A DNA stretch of 49,919 nucleotides from Corynebacterium sp. Lineage in GTDB: Bacteria; Actinomycetota; Actinomycetes; Mycobacteriales; Mycobacteriaceae. Every line of letters starts with the position of its first letter. The stretch's first letter is position 1. Shown here piece after piece: positions 1-8,554 of the stretch. The stretch is taken from positions 1 through 49,919 of the forward strand of contig NZ_JAUMTY010000012.1 of NCBI RefSeq assembly GCF_030530965.1. Reading direction: 5' to 3'. The notes under the pieces are model-generated. The model was not told the DNA's origin. It made no database searches and saw only the letters and a list, made by a program, of their open reading frames with translations. The position numbers were made by a program, and so were the translations under genes.

Positions 1-53
1 TGCAGCCATAACCAATTAGAATTAAACCAGTCCAACTTTCAGGGGCCAGTTCA

Positions 54-176
54 AAGTGCGGGGGCATATGAGCCCCAAAATAAAAGTGCGGGGCAATATG
101 GTCCATTTTCGGCCATTTTTCACCCATATTCACCCGCAGTTTTCACAACCGACCCTGATATTGCCCCGCAGTTTTC
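54..176. repeat. Cluster of four related repeats, two in each orientation
   Basis: A motif resembling AAGTGCGGGGCAATATG occurs twice on the plus strand (about 54-70 and 84-100) and twice inverted (about 126-144 and 158-176). Positions 87-99 and 158-170 are a perfect 13-base inverted repeat. No convincing gene lies in 1-341; a 62-codon frame here has repeat-driven composition and no ribosome binding site. The cluster may be an operator array or the edge of a mobile element. Confidence 0.55.
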
Positions 177-254
177 CGGCATACGCTCCACGGGCACATT
201 TCTGTCATAAAACCCACAAACGCCCAGAACTTAAACACGCTTAAACAAAACGCA

Positions 255-282
255 AAGCAGCCCGAGACTCCCCGGGCTGCTT
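255..282 (-). terminator. Bidirectional-looking terminator hairpin
   Basis: A 10-bp perfect stem (AAGCAGCCCG / CGGGCTGCTT) with an 8-base loop. On the minus strand it is followed by TGCGTTTTG and lies about 60 bases past the MBL hydrolase stop, so it probably ends the whcA-side operon. On the plus strand it is followed by ATTTCTCT. Confidence 0.7.
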
Positions 283-341
283 ATTTCTCTCCAGCGTGGC
301 TTTTCTCGAGCGCTACTGCACCCGAGCACCACTCCTGAGCG

Positions 342-1181
342 CTACTTCTCTTCAGCGCTTAAGTACCGCAGCGCCACCCGCGTCGACTGCTCAGCAGCCC
401 CACGCAACACCGGATCCACGTCTGTGTAGATCTCATCAACCAACTGATCCACCGAAGCATCATCCCCCAGCTTCTTGCGGGCCTCACGGATCTGGTCAAG
501 ACGGTGGTGGCGTCGATCAAGGTATTTCTCGGCAAACGGCTCCAAATCCGGGTGATCCGGCCCATGCGCAGGCAACAACGGAACACCAGCGCCCCGCTTC
601 TTCAGCATCTCCAACGTCGTCAAGTATTGACCCAAATCACCATCAGTCTCGGAGATCATGGTCGTGTGCTTGCCGGCGATAGTATCGCCCGTCAAAATCG
701 CCTCGGGCTTCGTATCACCCAAACCATCATCGGCCCGAGCAGCGTCGGCACTTGGGTAAAGGAAGAAACTCACCGAGTCCGCGGTGTGGCCGGGAGTGGC
801 AACAACCTTCACGGCCGGAGTGACGCCCTCGACGGTGATGATTTCGCCGTCCTCAAGCGGATCCCCCATCTTGCAGAAACGCTTATCGACAGAGCGGACG
901 GGCGCCCCCGTGATCTGCGATAACCGGTTAGCCCCATCAGCATGATCCGGATGCCGGTGAGTCAAAAGAATCATCGCGATTTCCGACGCATGATGGTTAA
1001 GAACATTCAGGTGGCCTTCATCCTGAGGGCCCGGATCCACAACGATCGACCGCGGATCACCATCAGCTCTAATGACCCAACTATTGGTGCCCTCTAGCGA
1101 GCCATAGCTGGGATTGGGACATAAAACAACGCCCGCGTTGGGGGTAACGGGACGCAACTGGCTATACGCAGGATGCTCCAT
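342..1181 (-). CDS. MBL-fold metallo-hydrolase
   Basis: A 279-residue metallo-beta-lactamase fold hydrolase. The metal-binding motif THRHPDHADG is at residues 74-83 (H75, H77, D79, H80), followed by GHTADS, a TGDT motif with the bridging aspartate, and PAHG near the C-terminus. These are the residues of binuclear zinc hydrolases such as the glyoxalase II and LACTB2-like groups. The substrate is not predictable; the LACTB2-like subgroup includes nucleases and thioesterases. It is downstream of RidA and DUF4177 on the same strand, an order I recognise from the mycobacterial Rv3677c-Rv3678c region. The ATG at 1181 opens the frame but has no strong ribosome binding site. Confidence 0.9.
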   Translation of the reverse strand: MEHPAYSQLRPVTPNAGVVLCPNPSYGSLEGTNSWVIRADGDPRSIVVDPGPQDEGHLNVLNHHASEIAMILLTHRHPDHADGANRLSQITGAPVRSVDKRFCKMGDPLEDGEIITVEGVTPAVKVVATPGHTADSVSFFLYPSADAARADDGLGDTKPEAILTGDTIAGKHTTMISETDGDLGQYLTTLEMLKKRGAGVPLLPAHGPDHPDLEPFAEKYLDRRHHRLDQIREARKKLGDDASVDQLVDEIYTDVDPVLRGAAEQSTRVALRYLSAEEK

Positions 1182-1359
1182 GCATGTCAGTGTACGTCCT
1201 CGCGCGGTCTGTCAAAATCTCATCGGGCCAGAGACGACCGAAAAAATGCCGAAACGGGGGCAATTCCGGGCATGACTTAGCACACGTTCGGCAAACCCCC
1301 GGGGTACGACGGGCTTTCGTCGCGGAATTATTCCGCGCCGGTGTTACTCAGCGCTCGTT

Positions 1360-1842
1360 TTACTCCGCGCCGGTGTTACGTCGCGCGATAACTTCGACCT
1401 CGACGGGCGCATCCAGAGGCAAGTCCGAAACCCCCACCGCCGAGCGCGCATGGGCCGTACCGAAAACGTCGCCGAAAAGATCCGACGCACCATTAATCAC
1501 CCCAGGTTGGCCACCGAATCCGGGTGCCGACGCCACAAAGCCCGTGACTTTCACGATCGACACTGAGTCAATGTCAACGAGGGAATTGATGGCGGCCAAA
1601 GCGTTGAGTGCCGCCTGGCGGGCGTAGCTGGTCGCGTCCTCCGCGGACACGCCTGCGCCAACTTTGCCCGTCGCCGGGAGTTCACCGTTCTTGAAGGGGA
1701 GCTGGCCCGAGACGTAAATCGTATCCCCCGAGATCACGGCCGGTGCGTAAGAGGCGACCGGTGCCGCCACCTCCGGGAGTTCGATCCCGAGGTCAGCGAG
1801 ATTCTTCCGGGGGCTCTGTGTGGACTGTCCGCTGGTCGTCAT
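1360..1842 (-). CDS. RidA family protein (YjgF/YER057c/UK114)
   Basis: A 160-residue protein of the RidA family, whose best-known members hydrolyse reactive enamine/imine intermediates from PLP enzymes such as threonine dehydratase. The family signature is visible as IYVSGQLPFKNGE near residue 45 and FGGQPGVINGASDLFGDVFG in the second half. It is slightly longer than the usual 125-135 residues, with an N-terminal extension typical of the actinobacterial branch. The catalytic arginine of canonical RidA is not obvious, so deaminase activity is uncertain. It starts 4 bases after the DUF4177 stop, so the two are surely co-transcribed. Confidence 0.9.
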   Translation of the reverse strand: MTTSGQSTQSPRKNLADLGIELPEVAAPVASYAPAVISGDTIYVSGQLPFKNGELPATGKVGAGVSAEDATSYARQAALNALAAINSLVDIDSVSIVKVTGFVASAPGFGGQPGVINGASDLFGDVFGTAHARSAVGVSDLPLDAPVEVEVIARRNTGAE

Positions 1843-1846
1843 AAAA

Positions 1847-2005
1847 CTAGTCTTCCTTCGGGCGCTTCATGTAGGCAATGTGCTGCTCGCCTGTGGGGCC
1901 GGGCATGACTGCCACCAGGTCCCAACCGTCGGCCCCCCATGTGTCCAAAATCTGCTTCGTCGCGTGCGTCAACAGCGGAACTGTTGAATATTCCCAGGTT
2001 GTCAT
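1847..2005 (-). CDS. DUF4177 family small protein
   Basis: A 52-residue protein beginning MTTWEYSTVPLLTHATKQIL and ending YMKRPKED. The pattern WEY-x-TVPLL with GADGWDLV matches the DUF4177 family, short proteins of unknown function. It sits between whcA and ridA; an equivalent small gene (Rv3678A) lies in the same place in mycobacteria. I assigned it by translating the minus strand, because it is short and easily missed. Confidence 0.85.
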   Translation of the reverse strand: MTTWEYSTVPLLTHATKQILDTWGADGWDLVAVMPGPTGEQHIAYMKRPKED

Positions 2006-2106
2006 GAACCTAGCCTAACAAGAATCAGCTGCACCCGGCTCATTCAGCTGTGCTGGGCTCAATCACCATCGCCGCGCTTAATCAACCGTGCGGACGGGAT
2101 GGCCCG

Positions 2107-2478
2107 TTATGACCGGCCGGCATACCCGGCGTAAAAGTCCGCCCAGCTTTCCACTTCGGGGTGCTCCCGCAACAATGCCCGACGCTGCCGCTCGGTCATA
2201 CCACCCCACACGCCGAACTCCACGCGGTTATCCAAGGCGTCGGCACGGCACTGCAAAACAACGGGGCAATGTCTGCAAATCGCTGCGGCTTGTCGCTGCT
2301 TCGACCCCTTGACAAACAACTCCTCAGGATCGATGTCACGGCACTTGGCGTGAGTGATCCACTGGCCACGCTCCGTGAACGACGACGGATCCGTAAGCGA
2401 ATCCACCTTCTGCTGGATTCGTCCGTCCTTGGTTGTGGCCAACGATGTATCAGCCGGTCGGGTCAGCGATGCAGTCAT
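2107..2478 (-). CDS. whcA: WhiB-family Fe-S redox regulator (WhcA/WhiB4-like)
   Basis: A 123-residue WhiB-like protein. The four cluster-ligating cysteines are C46, C68, C71 and C77 in the C-x21-C-x2-C-x5-C pattern, followed by GVWGGMTERQRRALLR, the WhiB GxWGG turn and basic tail. The start at 2478 is chosen because GGAGAGGAG lies 6-7 bases upstream; a longer frame to 2571 lacks this. It is divergent from the class A PBP gene, as in the whiB4-ponA2 (mycobacteria) and whcA-pbp1a (C. glutamicum) pairs. From the family, it probably senses oxidative or nitrosative stress through a [4Fe-4S] cluster and represses stress genes. Confidence 0.92.
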   Translation of the reverse strand: MTASLTRPADTSLATTKDGRIQQKVDSLTDPSSFTERGQWITHAKCRDIDPEELFVKGSKQRQAAAICRHCPVVLQCRADALDNRVEFGVWGGMTERQRRALLREHPEVESWADFYAGYAGRS

Positions 2479-2757
2479 TGTGCACTCCTCTCCGTGGTCA
2501 CGTTTGCATGGTCGCGAAGCCGTGAGCGTCACCCTGGTATTCCGAGATACCGTGTTTTTGTGGATATTCACCCTGCTTAGCTGACTGTAAGTCTATTCAC
2601 ACGCCAAACAAACTGTCGACTACATCACATTTCGGGGGTAGTCGCACTAACTACTTAACGGAAGAGTAGGTTTTTATCCATCTGTGTTTTCCCAGAGCAG
2701 GTGCCCATAATCGGTGAGACTCACTTCACAAGGCCAATCACTGGGTAGGGTGTAAGC
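2479..2757. promoter_or_regulatory. Divergent whcA/ponA intergenic region with an inverted repeat
   Basis: A gap of 279 bases between divergent genes, so it must hold both promoters. It has a perfect 7-bp inverted repeat, CGACTAC (2617-2623) and GTAGTCG (2638-2644), a candidate operator for a dimeric regulator. No -35/-10 pair is strong enough to name. Confidence 0.4.
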
Positions 2758-5076
2758 GTGAACCGACGATCTGATGCTCCGGCACCTAGCCTGATCCTTT
2801 GCGGCGCCATACTCCTCGCCACCGTGCTGGTGGCGCTCAGCGCGCTGCCCGTCGCCCTGGCAGCCGGAGCCACGATCAACCGTGGCCACAACGCCATGGA
2901 CTCCAATTACCACGACATCGCCAGCGCCAAGTTCCCGCAGGTCTCCACTATGACGGACCGGGATGGCAACCCCCTGGCCACGTTCTACACGCAGCGCAGA
3001 CAAGAAGTCGCGTCGGATCAGATCTCAGAGCCGATGAAGAAAGCGATCGTCGCCATCGAAGACCGACGGTTCTATGACCATCACGGCGTTGACCTGCGCG
3101 GAACCGCCCGAGCGGTCGTCGCCAACATAACCCACGGGGGCGTCGCCCAGGGTGCGTCCACCCTGGACCAGCAATACGTCAAGAACTACCTCATGCTGGT
3201 CAAAGCCAAGACCGACGACGAACGAGCTGCCGCCAACGAGGACACCGTCGCGCGCAAGCTCCGCGAGATGAAGCTCGCGTCGGACCTGGATAAAAACCTC
3301 TCCAAGGACGAGATCCTGACCAGGTATTTGAACCTCGTGGAGTTCGGCAACGGGGCGTACGGCGTGCAGACCGCGGCGCAGACGTATTTCCACGTCGACG
3401 CCAAGGACCTCACGGTGCCGCAGGCCGCACTGCTGGCGGGGATGGTTCAGTCCACGTCGGCCTATAACCCGTTCACCCACCCCGACGCCGCGCTGCAGCG
3501 CCGCAACACGGTCATTAACGCCATGGCCAGCACGGGGGCGCTGTCCACTGCCGACGCCGACGCGGCGAAGAACTCGCCGCTGGGGGTCGTCGATAAGCCT
3601 GAAGCCCCGACTAACGGATGTATCGGGGCCGACGACGCCGGCTTCTTCTGTGATTACGCGCTGCGCTACCTGGACTCGCACGGGATCTCGAAGGACGACT
3701 TCATTTCGGGTGGCTACACACTGACCACGACGCTCGACCCGAACGCGTTGAATTCCGTCAACGCTTCGCTCGAACAATATGCCCCCGCAACTACCCCCGG
3801 GGTTGCCGGAGCGATGAACCTCATCAAACCCGACGGCCACGAAGTGCTCGCGATGGGCGCCTCACGGCACTACGGGCTCGACGCCAACAATTCGCAATCC
3901 GTCCTGCCACTGGCATCGCACCCTGTCGGCAATGGAGCTGGTTCCATCTTCAAAGTGTTCGCTGCAGCCGCGGGCCTGGAAAAGGGCATGGGGATCGACA
4001 CGGTGATGGACGTGCCGTCCCGGATCGAGGTCTCCGACATGGGCCACGGTGGCGCTCCTGGGTGCCCCGCCGACAAATACTGCGTGGAAAACGTCGGCGC
4101 GTACCCGTCGAAAATGACGCTCAAACAGGCGCTCGCCGAGTCGCCGAACACGCCGTTTATCGACCTCGAAAAGCGACTGGGTGTGGGCACCGTTGTTGAT
4201 ACCGCCGTCAAGATGGGGCTACGCAGCTTGGCTGACAAACCCAGTTCCGACAATGGGGATAACGGCGACAACAAGGACGAGAAGTCCCAAGCCGACACGA
4301 TTAAAGAGACCAACCAAGGGTCATTCGTGCTCGGCCCGGTCGCCGTCGATCCTCTCGAACTGAGCAATGTGGCGGCGACCATCGCCAACGGCGGAACGTG
4401 GTGCGAGCCCAACCCCGTCCTGAAGGTGACCGACCACGACGGCAAGGACGTCCAGGTCACGCCACCGAAGTGCGAACAAGTCATCCCCACCGACGTTGCG
4501 AACGCGCTGGCCAACGGCCTATCCGACGACGTCAGCACCGGCACGGCCCACGAAGCCGCCGAGCTGACCGGGTGGGACGGCACTCTGGCCTCAAAGACCG
4601 GTACCACGGAAACCAACCAATCCGCCGCATTCATGGGGCTCACCAGCGGACTTGCCGGCGCCGTGTACATCTTCAACGACGGCAGCACCAGCTCACCGCT
4701 CTGCACCGGCCCCCTGCGTCAATGCCCCGATGGCAACCTCTTCGGCGGCAAGGAGCCCGCCGATATTTACCTCAGCGCGGCCAAACCCCTTATCGACGCC
4801 TACGGCGGGCACACACTTCCGCCCATGAACCCCTCCTACCAGGCAGGAACCAACCCCGAGGCGATCGGATACTCACGCGCAGTACTCCCCCAACCCACTA
4901 ATTCCGGTTCGACGGGAGGCACCGGCGGAGGCGCCACCGGTGGTGGCGGTACCGGCGGCGGAGGAGGCGGAGTACCCGCTCCAGCGCCCGCGCCCGCACT
5001 GCCCGACATCCCCGGCATGATCAACGACTTCCTGCACACCTACGTCCCACCCCAGCTGCAGGGATTCCTTCCGTAG
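2758..5076 (+). CDS. ponA: Bifunctional class A penicillin-binding protein
   Basis: A 772-residue peptidoglycan glycosyltransferase/transpeptidase. An N-terminal membrane segment lies at residues 11-37. The GT51 domain follows, with the catalytic glutamate E101 in AIEDRRFYDHHG and the GASTLDQQ motif. The transpeptidase domain has all three catalytic motifs: S396-IFK, S462-PN and K613-TG. The C-terminus is a Gly-rich then Ala/Pro-rich linker and a short tail, with no PASTA domain visible, unlike mycobacterial PonA2. The start codon is GTG. It is divergent from whcA, so it corresponds to pbp1a of C. glutamicum and ponA2 of mycobacteria. Confidence 0.95.
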   Translation: MNRRSDAPAPSLILCGAILLATVLVALSALPVALAAGATINRGHNAMDSNYHDIASAKFPQVSTMTDRDGNPLATFYTQRRQEVASDQISEPMKKAIVAIEDRRFYDHHGVDLRGTARAVVANITHGGVAQGASTLDQQYVKNYLMLVKAKTDDERAAANEDTVARKLREMKLASDLDKNLSKDEILTRYLNLVEFGNGAYGVQTAAQTYFHVDAKDLTVPQAALLAGMVQSTSAYNPFTHPDAALQRRNTVINAMASTGALSTADADAAKNSPLGVVDKPEAPTNGCIGADDAGFFCDYALRYLDSHGISKDDFISGGYTLTTTLDPNALNSVNASLEQYAPATTPGVAGAMNLIKPDGHEVLAMGASRHYGLDANNSQSVLPLASHPVGNGAGSIFKVFAAAAGLEKGMGIDTVMDVPSRIEVSDMGHGGAPGCPADKYCVENVGAYPSKMTLKQALAESPNTPFIDLEKRLGVGTVVDTAVKMGLRSLADKPSSDNGDNGDNKDEKSQADTIKETNQGSFVLGPVAVDPLELSNVAATIANGGTWCEPNPVLKVTDHDGKDVQVTPPKCEQVIPTDVANALANGLSDDVSTGTAHEAAELTGWDGTLASKTGTTETNQSAAFMGLTSGLAGAVYIFNDGSTSSPLCTGPLRQCPDGNLFGGKEPADIYLSAAKPLIDAYGGHTLPPMNPSYQAGTNPEAIGYSRAVLPQPTNSGSTGGTGGGATGGGGTGGGGGGVPAPAPAPALPDIPGMINDFLHTYVPPQLQGFLP

Positions 5077-5132
5077 CAACGGGGCCGGCGCGTGGAACGG
5101 TAGCCCGGCGTCGGACCACCGGCCGTAGCGCC

Positions 5133-5588
5133 CTAGCCCTGAAGCCGCGCGCGAACAGCCGTCGATAAGCGTTTACCGTCGGCAGTGCCCTTGGCCTCTG
5201 CGGTGGCAGCCTTCATGATCTGCCCCATCGCCTTCATGGAGACCTCGCCACCGTCGGCTTCATGCTGCTTGATTACCCGGTCTACCAGCGCATTCAGTTC
5301 CTCATCCGAGAGCTGCTTCGGCTGGTAGCGCTCCAGAACGGCAATCTCGGCACGCTCAGAGTCCGCGAGTTCATCGCGGCCTGCCTTGGCGTACACGTCG
5401 GCAGATTCGTGCCGCTTCTTAATTTCACGAGCAATCACGCGGAGAATGTCCTGGTCCGACGCCTCATGCGCCTTCCCCGACGTTTCCTCCTCCTGAATGG
5501 CAGCCAACAACATACGCAATGTGCTGGTCGTTTCCTTGTCGCGGTTCTTCATCGACTGCTTGAGATCCTCGCGGATCGTTGCTTTCAT
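5133..5588 (-). CDS. GatB/YqeY domain protein
   Basis: A 151-residue protein of the YqeY family, related to the tail domain of GatB amidotransferase. It begins MKATIREDLKQSMKNRDKE and carries the family pattern LRMLLAAIQEEE, EIKKRHESADVYAKAGR, and an Ala/Gly-rich C-terminus (GQIMKAATAEAKGTADG). A role in tRNA-dependent amidation is suspected from homology but unproven. The start is set at 5588 because AAGGG lies 7 bases upstream; an ATG 6 bases earlier would overlap that site. It is convergent with ponA and divergent from the metallophosphoesterase. Confidence 0.9.
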   Translation of the reverse strand: MKATIREDLKQSMKNRDKETTSTLRMLLAAIQEEETSGKAHEASDQDILRVIAREIKKRHESADVYAKAGRDELADSERAEIAVLERYQPKQLSDEELNALVDRVIKQHEADGGEVSMKAMGQIMKAATAEAKGTADGKRLSTAVRARLQG

Positions 5589-5670
5589 ACCCATGCCCTT
5601 GAGGATAGCGCCCGCCCGGACACTGACCAGCCGAATCGGAAAAGCGTCCCGCCACCTTTACCATGGGCGT

Positions 5671-6675
5671 GTGAGTATTTTTCCCCGGTCCATTGGCAAG
5701 AAAATCGCGGCCACCGCAGGTGCTGCGGGAGCTGCAGGGGCCGCTGCTGCGCTGCTCGGTGCCAGCCGGTTCCGCCTCGCCGTCACAACCATCCCCATGC
5801 TGGACAAAGGCACTTTTCGGGGGCGTCGTAACGAATTCCGCATTCTGCATATCTCGGACCTCCACATGCTGCCCCACCAGCAGCTCAAGCAGCTGTGGGT
5901 CAGCGAACTCGCCGAGCTAGAGCCGGACCTCGTTGTCAATACCGGGGATAACCTGGGCGATCCGAAAGCCGTGCCGGCCGTCGTTCAAACCCTTTCTCCT
6001 CTCTTGACGACGCCGGGTCTGTTCTGTTTTGGCACCAACGATTATTGGGCACCGACGGCCCCCAACCCGCTGCGCTACCTCACGGGCAAAAAGCAGAAGC
6101 ACAGCGACCAGAGCATGCCGTGGAAGAATCTGCGCGCGGTGTTCAAGGAGCACGGCTGGGAAGATTGCACACATCAGCGGCATGATTTCGCCGTCGATGG
6201 GTTCCGGCTTGCGGTTGCTGGGGTCGACGATCCGCACGGGGATTTGGATGACTATTCGCTGATTGCGGGGGAGCCGAATAAGGACGCGGACCTGTCCATT
6301 GGGTTGACGCACTCCCCCGAACCGCGGGTGTTAGATGCCTTCGCCAAGGACGGGTATCAGCTAATCCTTGCTGGTCACACGCATGGTGGGCAGTTGTGCC
6401 TGCCGGGCGGGAAGCCCATCGTGACTAACTCCGGTATCGACCGCGAGCATGCGTCCGGCGTTTCCGAGTGGAAGGACTCCATCCTCAACGTTTCGCCCGG
6501 CCTGGGAACGTCCAAGTTTGCTCCGGTGCGGACATTCTGCCCGCCGACCGCACAGCTGCTGCGCATCGTCGAAAAGGGTGGCGGCGGAGCTGACGATCTG
6601 CCCGAGCCCACTGTCGACGAGATTGAAGTGGGAGACGGCTTCATCGAGCGAGAAATTGTGGTGAAGGGACTGTAG
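5671..6675 (+). CDS. Membrane-anchored metallophosphoesterase
   Basis: A 334-residue calcineurin-like phosphoesterase. An Ala/Gly-rich hydrophobic segment at residues 12-30 suggests a membrane anchor. Metal-binding motifs appear in order: ISDLHML (D-x-H), NTGDNLG (GD-x-x-x), GTNDY in place of the usual GNHD, THSPEP, and AGHTHGGQLCLPG. The GTG at 5671 is chosen because translation upstream runs through the divergent yqeY gene. Synteny with Rv3683, downstream of ponA2 in mycobacteria, is clear. Related enzymes cleave phosphodiesters in lipid or nucleotide substrates; the substrate is unknown. Confidence 0.9.
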   Translation: MSIFPRSIGKKIAATAGAAGAAGAAAALLGASRFRLAVTTIPMLDKGTFRGRRNEFRILHISDLHMLPHQQLKQLWVSELAELEPDLVVNTGDNLGDPKAVPAVVQTLSPLLTTPGLFCFGTNDYWAPTAPNPLRYLTGKKQKHSDQSMPWKNLRAVFKEHGWEDCTHQRHDFAVDGFRLAVAGVDDPHGDLDDYSLIAGEPNKDADLSIGLTHSPEPRVLDAFAKDGYQLILAGHTHGGQLCLPGGKPIVTNSGIDREHASGVSEWKDSILNVSPGLGTSKFAPVRTFCPPTAQLLRIVEKGGGGADDLPEPTVDEIEVGDGFIEREIVVKGL

Positions 6676-6692
6676 GCAGCGCGCCTGCGTAG

Positions 6693-6728
6693 TGATTTGG
6701 CAGTACGGATCGCTGATTTGGCAGTACG
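6693..6728 (+). repeat. 15-bp direct repeat upstream of tRNA-Pro
   Basis: TGATTTGGCAGTACG is repeated exactly at 6693-6707 and 6714-6728, a 21-base period or about two helical turns. It ends about 34 bases before the tRNA. It could be a tandem regulator site or a chance duplication. Confidence 0.6.
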
Positions 6729-6761
6729 AAAGAGCGTGCGCTAGCCTTAGTCGAGTTGCAC

Positions 6762-6835
<74 letters not shown>

Positions 6836-6845
6836 CAAATAAATG

Positions 6846-6886
6846 ACCTCCGCCACTTTCGTTAAGAAAGCAGCGGAGGTTTTGCT
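6846..6886 (+). terminator. Rho-independent terminator of tRNA-Pro
   Basis: The stem ACCTCCGC (6846-6853) pairs with GCGGAGGT (6873-6880), an inner CTTTC/GAAAG pairing can form, and TTTTGCTG follows. It lies 10 bases after the tRNA. Confidence 0.85.
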
Positions 6887-6941
6887 GTATGCGCTGGGAG
6901 TTCTGGCCGGGGGTTGCCGCGTGCGCGCGTTACCGCGTCAA

Positions 6942-7289
6942 TTACTCAGCAGCGTCCTTGGTCAGCATGACGTCATAGTTTCGGACGACGGAATTCATCG
7001 AACCGTGCGGTGGCCTCTTCGCCTCTTCTTCATTGCTGGATTCGCGCTCACGCCATCCGTGGTCTTCACGGAACTTGCGGGAATTGCGCCATCCCAGGAA
7101 GGCCTCCTGGTCGCGCCACCGAGTGATCACGATCCAGCGGTCGTCGGCAGGTTCCGTCGGCTTGCACAGCTCGAAGCCTTCGAACCCATCGAACGTGTCC
7201 AAGGACTGCATGTTCTGCGAAAAGCGGGAAACAACTTCGTCCGCGCGATCTGACGTAATGGTCAGCTGGTTGGTAACTACGATGCTCAT
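6942..7289 (-). CDS. Heme-degrading monooxygenase, MhuD/IsdG-like (ABM fold)
   Basis: A 115-residue dimeric alpha-beta barrel protein. It has the three positions that matter in mycobacterial MhuD: Asn at residue 7 (TNQLTI), Trp at 67 (EAFLGW) and His at 77 (FREDHG), plus the GFEGFEL strand and ITRWRDQEAFLGW motif. Family members bind heme in a ruffled form and degrade it to release iron, MhuD without giving off CO. A candidate iron-box lies 11 bases upstream of the start, which fits an iron-acquisition role. It stands alone on the minus strand. A general ABM-domain monooxygenase is the alternative. Confidence 0.82.
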   Translation of the reverse strand: MSIVVTNQLTITSDRADEVVSRFSQNMQSLDTFDGFEGFELCKPTEPADDRWIVITRWRDQEAFLGWRNSRKFREDHGWRERESSNEEEAKRPPHGSMNSVVRNYDVMLTKDAAE

Positions 7290-7299
7290 GAACTCATAT

Positions 7300-7318
7300 T
7301 AAGCATTGGCTGGCTTAT
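7300..7318 (-). promoter_or_regulatory. Candidate DtxR-type iron box upstream of the heme monooxygenase
   Basis: TAAGCATTGGCTGGCTTAT contains the inverted repeat TAAGC-N8-GCTTA. It matches 16 of 19 bases of the site upstream of efeU (38317-38335) and, by hand alignment, 11 of 19 of the classical DtxR consensus. It ends 11 bases before the start codon. Confidence 0.5.
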
Positions 7319-7627
7319 AAATAAAGCGACAGAGCGTCGCAAGCCAATATATCCAGCCTAACTTACCCCTTAAATAACAGGTGAGACTGTCGCAAAAACG
7401 GCATGAGTGGAGAACGTGCTGGTCAGAGGGGTGAAATTCGCGGGCGCTTAGCCCTCCAACAAACCGAGGCGCCCCGTGGCCGTCGTCGTAAACAGAGCAG
7501 GAATAGAGCCGTCACTATTTCACCAGAGGCATATCCGCGAGCACCACACGATCACATGCCACTAAAAAGCATCGCTCAAACGCGATAAACCTCCCCGCCG
7601 TCGCCAAGTTTGAGTAACTTAGATCAC
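7319..7627. other. Gene-free stretch
   Basis: No supported gene. A 61-codon plus-strand frame from 7403 has no ribosome binding site and a composition unlike a protein, so I leave it out. The promoter of the DUF4442 gene should lie at the right-hand end; none is clear. Confidence 0.5.
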
Positions 7628-8476
7628 ATGAATACTCGCGCTGCAGCCCTCCTCGTCAAACGTGTTCTCCGCTCACCGCGCCTCTTCGCCGCCGCCATGA
7701 GCGCATACCCACCTCTTCTTGCTGCAGGAGTGAGAATTCGGGACATCCCCGACGATTGGTCGTCGGCACACCTCGTACTCAAGGTCAACCGGCTCAACAG
7801 CAACGCACACGGGGCAGCATTCGGCGGATCGCTGTTCTCCATGACCGACGCCATGTTCGGCATGCTCGTTATGCAGCGCCTCGGGCGGGAGTACGAAGCC
7901 TGGACGCGCACCGGCACGTTCCAATACATCAACCCCGGCCGCAATAACGCCCACACCACGGTCCGGGTCACGGACGCGATGGTCGAGCAAATCAAACGCG
8001 AAATCGCCTCCGATGGTTTCTGCAATATCCCATACACCACGGTTATTACTAACGACGACGGCTCCACCGTCGGGATTGGCCAGCAAGAACTCCACTGCCG
8101 ACTGCGCAAGAGTAAAGAAGCGCAACGCTCACACCGCGAGCAGGAACGTGGAGGTTCGTCCCCTCGTGTGGTCAACCGTCGCATCGAGCCCCACGAGGCT
8201 CGCGGAATCACACTTCTTTCATTAGCGACGGCGGTCGCGTGGCGTGCTTTCGGCCCGGCGTCCTCCTCCGCGGAAGAACATAACGCCAAGGATCACGACG
8301 CCGACGCATCACACAACGCCGCCACGTTAACCACTCTCCTCAGCGCAGCCCGACGAATCCCCGACCCGGAAGACCGCGCGCGGTTCGTCATCAAGAAAGT
8401 GTTAGAAGAAGAAGCACTCACGCGTCAGGAGATAGAAGAGATGGGAATTCCACCGCGGCTCATTCCCAACGAATAG
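7628..8476 (+). CDS. DUF4442 hot-dog fold (thioesterase-like) protein with C-terminal extension
   Basis: A 282-residue protein. Residues 1-160 resemble DUF4442/PaaI-like hot-dog proteins: LKVNRLNSNAHGAAFGGSLFSMTDAM is the typical hot-dog helix region, where GG-x-LF-x-x-xDA is conserved, and YINPGRNNAHTTVRVTD follows. Such proteins often act on acyl-CoA. Residues 165-282 are an extra region rich in His, Ala and Glu, with a helical end (RRIPDPEDRARFVIKKVLEEEALTR broken over two parts); I recognise no domain there. The ATG at 7628 is preferred over a TTG 18 bases earlier, though neither has a good ribosome binding site. It is 78 bases upstream of the aldo/keto reductase. Confidence 0.75.
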   Translation: MNTRAAALLVKRVLRSPRLFAAAMSAYPPLLAAGVRIRDIPDDWSSAHLVLKVNRLNSNAHGAAFGGSLFSMTDAMFGMLVMQRLGREYEAWTRTGTFQYINPGRNNAHTTVRVTDAMVEQIKREIASDGFCNIPYTTVITNDDGSTVGIGQQELHCRLRKSKEAQRSHREQERGGSSPRVVNRRIEPHEARGITLLSLATAVAWRAFGPASSSAEEHNAKDHDADASHNAATLTTLLSAARRIPDPEDRARFVIKKVLEEEALTRQEIEEMGIPPRLIPNE

Positions 8477-8554
8477 GACCGCGACCACTCTGACCACACG
8501 ACCACGCCCCAACACCGTTAACCGCTCTGCACCTGCGTCGTTACACTGGAAACT

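Noticed and set aside
56..244. A 62-codon plus-strand frame
   Set aside because: It runs through the repeat cluster, has no ribosome binding site, and its composition follows the repeats.
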